A stretch of 6,674 bases of DNA from Deltaproteobacteria bacterium (lineage in GTDB: Bacteria; Desulfobacterota; Desulfobacteria; Desulfobacterales; JAFDDL01). Positions 1 through 6,674 of this stretch are shown here, piece after piece. The notes under the pieces were generated by a model. The model was not told the origin of the DNA. It saw only the letters and a list, made by a program, of their open reading frames with translations, and did not search any database. The stretch is from contig JAFDDL010000203.1 in NCBI GenBank assembly GCA_019310865.1, positions 1 through 6,674 on the forward strand, written 5' to 3'. Position numbers and translations under genes: made by a program. Each line of letters starts with the position of its first letter. Position 1 is the first letter of the stretch.

Positions 1-1
1 A

Positions 2-1081
2 TTTGGCGGATTCAGGTCTCCCATTTCCATCAAGGTGTCCGCAACGGTTGCTCGCAGACAATCGAAAAGGTGGATGGAGTTGTCGGAAAAAAATCGAGGC
101 GAGTTTAGTATCCATTCATAAGGAAATTTAGTCGGTGATTGGGAACACCTGGCCGGATTTCCTTTCCCAGAGATATATGGGAAGAATTATGACCCGGGTG
201 TCAAGAATTTTGTTGAAAAAATCATTTGGAATTATGAGTATCGGTATTTCGCTGATGATGTTTGGGGGAAAGCCTTTCAGATCTCCCAGAGAAAGGGGGA
301 ACGGGTTCGGACCAGTTTGAGTGACTGGGGGGCGATTTTCGCGATCGGTCGAATGTACGTCGATCCCGCACCCGAAATCAAAGAAAACCAACTCAGAATC
401 CGGCAGCCTTTATATCAAGTGCTTCTGACGCCTCCGAGCGTCAAGAATTTTAGTGTGTTGGCTTACCGATACCTTGACCCGGTAAAGGAGGATGACATGT
501 GGTTGTACGTGCCGGCGTTAAGAAGGACCCTGAGGGCGGAAGCCGGGCAAAGAAGCACACCGGTTCAGGGCCTCATTCAGGCACCCGATGACTATGTTGG
601 GGGATGGAATGCCAAGCCGTCACTGTTTACGTATGAGTTTGTGGGTGAACAGAAAATGCTGATTTTATCGGATCTCAAAATAGACATTGAGAAGGTAAGG
701 AAAACCAAATACGAGGAAGTGTATTTTCACGAAGAGGGCTGGGAGGTCAGAGATTGCTATATCATCGATATTACTCCCAAAGATCCCAAATACCCCCAGA
801 GCAAAAAACGGCTCTATATGGATAAAGAAGCCACGAGCATGATCGCTTACACGGACACGTGGGACCGGGCCGGTCAGAAGTGGAAGTGGTTCGGGGGGTA
901 TTATGAACAGGTCGAGATGGCGGACGGGGTAATAATTCCGCTTTTTGCCGGCATGTGCGGACAGGATGTGCAGGTCGGTGTCCTCTTTTCCAATATTGGC
1001 AAATCATGGCCAAATGGAGCGTTCAAGAAACAGAAATTGGCGGATTATTCGGTATCAAACCTTCGGAGAAGAGCCAGATAG
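2..1081 (+). pseudogene. DUF1329 family protein, 5' partial, interrupted by an in-frame TAA
   Basis: The frame is open from the left window edge, meets TAA at 119-121, and is open again from 122 to the TAG at 1079-1081. The part after the stop is clearly DUF1329-like. It has a GFPFPE segment just after the stop (about 164-181), a basic/aromatic stretch ending FADDVWGKAF, then LYVPALRRTLR (about 503-535), a proline-rich QGLIQAPDDYVGGW segment and a C-terminal SVSNLRRRAR. Between 122 and 316 the residues look genuine, yet the only possible start codon is a TTG at 317, inside the conserved domain, so a start there would remove family sequence. Residues before the stop (ELSEKNRGEFSI) also fit the family region preceding the GFPFP motif. 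DUF1329 proteins are usually about 400-450 aa, exported, and thought to resemble LolA-like envelope proteins of unknown function. Any signal peptide lies outside the window. The stop could be a real nonsense mutation or a sequencing error. Family confidence is high; confidence that the gene is truly broken is moderate. Confidence 0.75.
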
Positions 1082-4000
1082 TTGGATTATTCAGGGCATC
1101 ATATCGAATGACTTCAAGGATTATGCCGGATAGTTCAAATGAAGGTGATCAACCAGCAAAAGGAAGGCTCCAATGGGGGAAACTGAGTATTCAGTTATAG
1201 GAAAGCCTGTTCCCAGAATTGATGCGCCGGCAAAAGCCAAAGGGGAAGCGATCTACACGACGGATATCACCTTGCCCGGTATGTTGTATGGGAAACTGCT
1301 CAGAAGCCCTCATCCTCATGCCAAGATTGTCAGTATCGATACCAGTGAAGCCGAAAAGCTCGCCGGTGTGAAAGCAGTGGTTACGGCAAAGGACGCACCG
1401 GATATTCAGTATGGTATTATGATGAAGATTGCCCCGGGTAGTGGTGATCAGCATCTGCCGGCACGGGACAAGGTGCGCTATATCGGGGACGCTGTGGCGG
1501 CGGTTGCTGCGATTGACGAGGATGTCGCCACGGAGGCCCTGAGCCGGATTGCCGTTGTATATGAAGCGCTGCCGGCTTATTTCACCGTTGAAGAAGCCAC
1601 AAAGCCGGATGCCGTTCTGATTCACGCAGCATATCCAGGGAATATCAGCACAAGGGTGGTTTCCGACTTTGGGGATGTGGAAAAGGGATTTCAAGATGCC
1701 GATTACGTAAGGACGGATGTATTTAAAACCCAATCGGTCCAGCACTGCGCCTTGGAGACCCATGCCACTGTGGCTCAATACGATCCAACCGGCAAATTGA
1801 CACTCTGGGTTTCGACACAAGCGGCTTATTTGATGAAAGGGCTGATGGCTGAAGTGCTGGGCATACCCGAAGGTATGGTCCGGGTGATCAAGCCCCATGT
1901 CGGCGGCGGATTCGGTGGAAAAATGGAAGTTTTCCCCATGGATCTGTGCTGTGCGCTGCTATCGAAAAAATCCGGCCGACCCGTGAAAATCTACCTTACC
2001 CGCGAAGAGGAGTTTGCGGCTAGCAGAACCCGGCATCCGGCGATTTTGGAGCTAAAGATCGGCGTCAAAAAAGATGGCCAAATAACCGGTAAGGCCGCGA
2101 AGGTGACGCTTGACGGCGGGGCCTATGCCAGTTACGGGTATATGAACGCATTTCTGACCACTTTGCACCTGAGTATTCCCTACAAGCAGCCCCACATAAA
2201 ATTCGAGGTCAATCGCGTATATACAAATAAGCCCGTAGCCGGCGCCATGCGCGGATTTTGTTCTCCACAGGCCCATTTTGCCGCCGAATTGCAGTTGGAT
2301 ATGGTTGCCGAAGCCCTGGGCATGGATCCCCTGGATATTCGGATTAAGAACGGGCTCAAGGCAGGCGATGTGACACCAAATGGTCTAAAAATGACCAGCG
2401 GCGCCCTTGCCGATTGTATTGAGCAGGTTAAAAAAAAGGCGCAATGGAAAAATAAATACAAACAGTTACCACCGTTAAGAGGAATCGGCATCGGGTGCAA
2501 TTCGTTCATATGTGGTTCCCGGATAGCGTTAAATCCGGCTACTGCACTTGCCAATATACTGATTAAAGCAGATACATCAGGAACCGTGACCATCCTGTCC
2601 GGTGCTGCGGATATCGGACAGGGGTGTGATACGACCTTTTGTCAGATTGCCGCCGAGGAGTTGGGACTGCCAATGGAAGACGTTAATATTTCGGTGGTGG
2701 ATACGGACATATCCCCACCGGATTCGTTTTCTGCCTCCAGCCGAGTGACCTTTATGGTGGGAAATGCGACTCTAGCGGCTGCAAATGACCTTAAAGAAAA
2801 GCTTTTTAAAGCCGTGGCAGACAAGCTTGAGGCGAACGTTGACGATTTGGTGGCAAAAGACCGGAAAATATTCATCAAGGACGCACCTGAAACTGGTGTG
2901 ACTTTCAGTGAGGCGATTTCCATATGTCAGCTGGCTCAAAATGGCGCTACAATAACGGGTAAAGGATCCTTCAACCCGGATTTGGGGCCCTTTGATCCCA
3001 CAGAAGGTGCTGGGAATTATTCCCCGGCCTATACCTTTGGCGCCGTGGTCGCGGAGGTGGCAGTCGACCCGCATACCGGAAGAGTCAAGATTGATAAATT
3101 AACACGCGCTCACGATTGCGGCCAAATTATCAATCTGTTGGGGGTAGAGGGTCAGTTGGACGGTGCCACATCCATGGCCGTTGCATATGCCCTTTCAGAG
3201 GAACTTCTTCAGGAAAACGGCCGACCGCTGAATCCTACTTTCCTGGACTACAAGATGCCCACTGTTATGGAGATGCCGGAGATGGAAAACATCCACGTGG
3301 AATCGTGCGATCCGGGTGGACCATTCGGGGCAAAGGAGGTCGGCGAAGGCATTGTGTCTCCAATCGCTCCGGCCATACTCAACGCTGTCTACGATGCCAC
3401 GGGGATACGGTTCAAAGAAATACCGTTGACCCCGGAAAAAGTCCTTAGCGCGCTCAGAGAGAAAGGAGGGAAATAGGATGCGGCTGCCGCATTTTGAATT
3501 TTTCAAGCCCGCCACCCTTGAAGAGGCCTTGACTGTTCTCTCTGAGCATAAAGACAAAGCGAAAATCATTGCCGGCGGAACGGATCTGCTGCCACGGATG
3601 AAAAAATGGGTCCAAAAACCCGAGGTGATCGTCAGCCTCAATGCTTTAGATAAATTAAGCACCATCAAAGCGGAGGCAGACAGCCTGAAGGTAGGCGCCT
3701 TAACCACCGTCCAACAGGTAGCGGCGTCTTCGTTGATACAGGACAAATTCCCGTTTCTTGCCGAAGCCGCCCATTCGGTTGGGACGCTTCAACTGAGGCA
3801 TATGGGCACCATTGGGGGAAATATTTGTCAGGATTCGCGCTGCTGGTATTATGACCATGCATATCTTTTCGGGCAGGAGGTTTGGAAGACCTGCTTTAAA
3901 AGAGGCGGCGATTTGTGCCATGTCGTAAAAAAAGGCAAGAAATGTTACGCCGTGTACTCATCGGATATCGCACCTGTGCTGACCGCTCTGGATGCCAAGG

Positions 4001-6674
4001 TGGAGCTACTGGGTATGCAAGGCGAACGGACCGTACCCCTTGCCAATATTTTTTCGGGTGTTGGAGACCGTGTGCATCGAATCGGTGCCGAGGAGATCAT
4101 GACGGAAATCCGGATTCCCAACCCACCTCCCCGGAGTGTTGGAATTTACCTGAAAGAGCGCGATCGGGGTAGCATCGACTATCCCATCGTCGGGGTTGCC
4201 GCGTTATTAACGGTAGATGTAAACGGAGGTACGGAAGATGTCAAAGTCATCCTTACATCGGTGGGGTCTTCACCGATTAAGGCTGTAAAGGCGGAAGATG
4301 TGTTAAAAGGGTCACAATTAAACGAAGAACTTATTGATGAAGCAGCCAACCAGGCTTCAAAAGAGATCCATCCGGTCAGCAATCATAACTTTCCAGCACG
4401 GTATCTTAGAGAGTTGATTAAAACCCTTGTCAAAGAGGCGTGCATGCAGACATGGGAACTTGCCGGGAAAGGAGGCGCCTGAAGATGAAACACCTAATCA
4501 TGCTTAAGGTAAATGGGGCGTCATATGAAATTGCCGTGGCCCCCCAAAGGACGTTGCTTGAGGTCCTGAGGGAGGAGCTCAATCTGATGGGAACAAAAGA
4601 GGGGTGTGATATGGGTGCCTGTGGTGCCTGCACGGTTCTAGTGGATGGAAACCCTGTGCTCTCCTGCATGACCTTGGCAATGGATACCGGAGGCAAGGAC
4701 ATTCTGACCATTGAGGGGCTCACCAGCGATAGCGAACTCGACCCGCTTCAACAAGCGTTTATCGATCAGGGGGCCATTCAATGCGGCTATTGCACACCCG
4801 GGATGATCCTTTCAGCCAAGGCATTATTAAATCAAAACCCCAATCCAAGCATTGATGAAGTAAAGGAGGCCATTTCCGGGAATCTGTGCCGGTGCACAGG
4901 CTATAAGATGATCGTGAACGCCGTCGTTTCAGCAGGTGAGCGAATATCATCGGACGGAAATGGGAAAAAATGCCACTGATTCATATCAAAGAAATTTCCA
5001 ACAAAGATGGTTCCACGACCATCCGTGCCGATGGCGGACTGGACAGTGACTCCATTCCTGTTTTGGACAAAGTTTTACAGGGCCATTACAATAAAAAGCG
5101 CAAACTTTATTTAGAAGTTGACGGGTTATACCCCATTACCCGAGCAGGTAGAGAGTTTCTCATGCAAATAGGCGATAAAGCCACATTGGTTAAAATCCCT
5201 GCTTTTATAAAACTAAACGATCAACGCGGAAAACCCCAAGAATAAATGCCAGGAACCTACCGCAAGCGTTTCAGCAAGGCTTCCTGGGTTTCCTCCAGCG
5301 GTAACCGGTCACAGGTTCTCGGTTTCGGAAATGCCGAGGGTCGGGCCACGCTAAGTGCTTGACATTGCCACAAAAATGGTGTAAAACATCCCTAAAACGG
5401 TCATAATCGACCAGTTTCCCCCCAAAACTGCCCTGTTAAGAGAACCGACGAAAAATGGCTCGTGCAAAAAGACATTATATACCCGGCCATGTTTGGCATA
5501 TAACCCACCGGTGCCATAAGAGAGAATTTCTTTTAAAATTCCCAAGAGATCGGCGTAGGTGGATTGAGTGGTTATATCAGGCAAAGAAAAGGCATTATTG
5601 ATTTTGACCGGCTGATGGGCTTGCTGGGCTTTGAAAACTATGATGATTTAAAAGATGCTCGCTACAAATGGGTGAACAGTGCAATGCAGGCCGATAATGG
5701 TGATAAAGAAAACAAGTGGACCCAAAGCATTGCTGTCGGAAGTAAAACGTTCATTGAGAAGATGAAAGAAGCCCTTGGGTTTAGAGCAATAGGTAGAAAG
5801 ATAGTTTGCGCTGACGATATCTTTGAATTTCGGGAAGTGCAAACGCCATATGACAAATCTAATAATCTGGATTCCGATAATACATTTTTATGGGGTTAAT
5901 AACCACCATTCTTAATCGGCCAGTTTTAGGGAGAAAACCGGTCGATTAAGACCGCAATACCGGTGTTTTCAGGTGTCTTTTCTCGATTTTTCAATATGTT
6001 ACTGTGGCCCGACCCCAAGCCCACACCACACAAGCCCCCAAGCCCACAATAAGTTGCATTTCTTTTGACGCCGTGGTACTGGTTGAATATGAATAAAGAG
6101 GATATTGATACAGAAATTCAGTATATTGTAAATCAAATTGTCCGGAAATATTCTCCGAGAAAAATCATCCTATTTGGTTCTGCCGGACGTGGTGAATACG
6201 ATCGCATAAACGACCTTGATTTTATGGTAATAAAGCAGGATGTGCCCACGAACGGAATTGAAAGGTTGCGAGAATTAGATGGCTTGATTGACAGGAATAT
6301 TGCTGTCGACATGTTGGTTTATCGACCTGATGAGATTAATAATCGTGCCAGCCTGGGTGATCCATTCATTTTGAGTATCCTGAAAGAAGGCCGAGTAGTT
6401 TATGATGCCTGATCCCAAAATCATCAAAGAATGGCTTAAAAAGGCGGATGAAGACTTTGATTTTGCATCCTCGATTATCAAAGATAGCACCTTTTATGCT
6501 CAAATATGTTTCCATTTCCATCAGGCTGCTGAAAAATACCTTAAAGCATTTATTATTGCCCACGGAATAGAGTTCAAAAAGATTCACGACCTAATACTCC
6601 TTAATAAAAATTGTTTGACCAAGGAACCAAAAATAGATGCACTTCTTGACGATTGTAAGGTTCTAAACAAGTAT

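Overview
The window reads like a chromosomal segment from an anaerobic, aromatic-degrading bacterium, most likely Desulfobacterota/deltaproteobacterial. This rests on gene content (a 4-hydroxybenzoyl-CoA reductase-type molybdenum enzyme beside a DUF1329 protein) and on a REP-associated transposase remnant. There is no rRNA or other taxonomic marker, so the assignment is an inference.

Layout. (1) 2-1081 (+): a DUF1329-family envelope protein, cut by the window's left edge. A TAA at 119-121 interrupts an otherwise continuous protein-like reading frame. (2) 1173-5245 (+): a tight operon of three genes for the alpha (molybdenum), beta (FAD plus an extra [4Fe-4S] insert) and gamma (2 x [2Fe-2S]) subunits of a xanthine-oxidase-family enzyme. 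The beta insert is the hallmark of 4-hydroxybenzoyl-CoA reductase. A fourth small gene, overlapping the gamma gene, encodes a degenerate STAS-like protein. (3) 5338-6015: a decayed transposable element with imperfect inverted arms of about 104 bp. Each arm contains a hairpin unit, and the left arm contains a good sigma70-type promoter. Inside is a REP-associated tyrosine (Y1) transposase that has lost its catalytic middle and is now out of frame. (4) 6089-6674 (+): a minimal nucleotidyltransferase (MNT) gene overlapping a HEPN-domain gene that runs off the right edge, a toxin-antitoxin-type pair.

How they work together. By family knowledge, the alpha-beta-gamma enzyme would use low-potential electrons from reduced ferredoxin. 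These would pass through the beta-subunit cluster, FAD and the gamma iron-sulfur clusters to the molybdenum site, removing a phenolic hydroxyl and yielding benzoyl-CoA. The substrate is not proved by sequence alone. The DUF1329 gene lies in the same orientation 91 bp upstream and may be functionally linked (envelope/lipid-type cargo), but its visible copy appears broken. The transposon remnant and the MNT-HEPN pair look like accessory DNA next to the catabolic operon.

The most unusual structure is the nested inverted-repeat architecture at 5338-6015. It appears to be a non-autonomous RAYT-derived element rather than a new system. No CRISPR array, tRNA or rRNA was seen.
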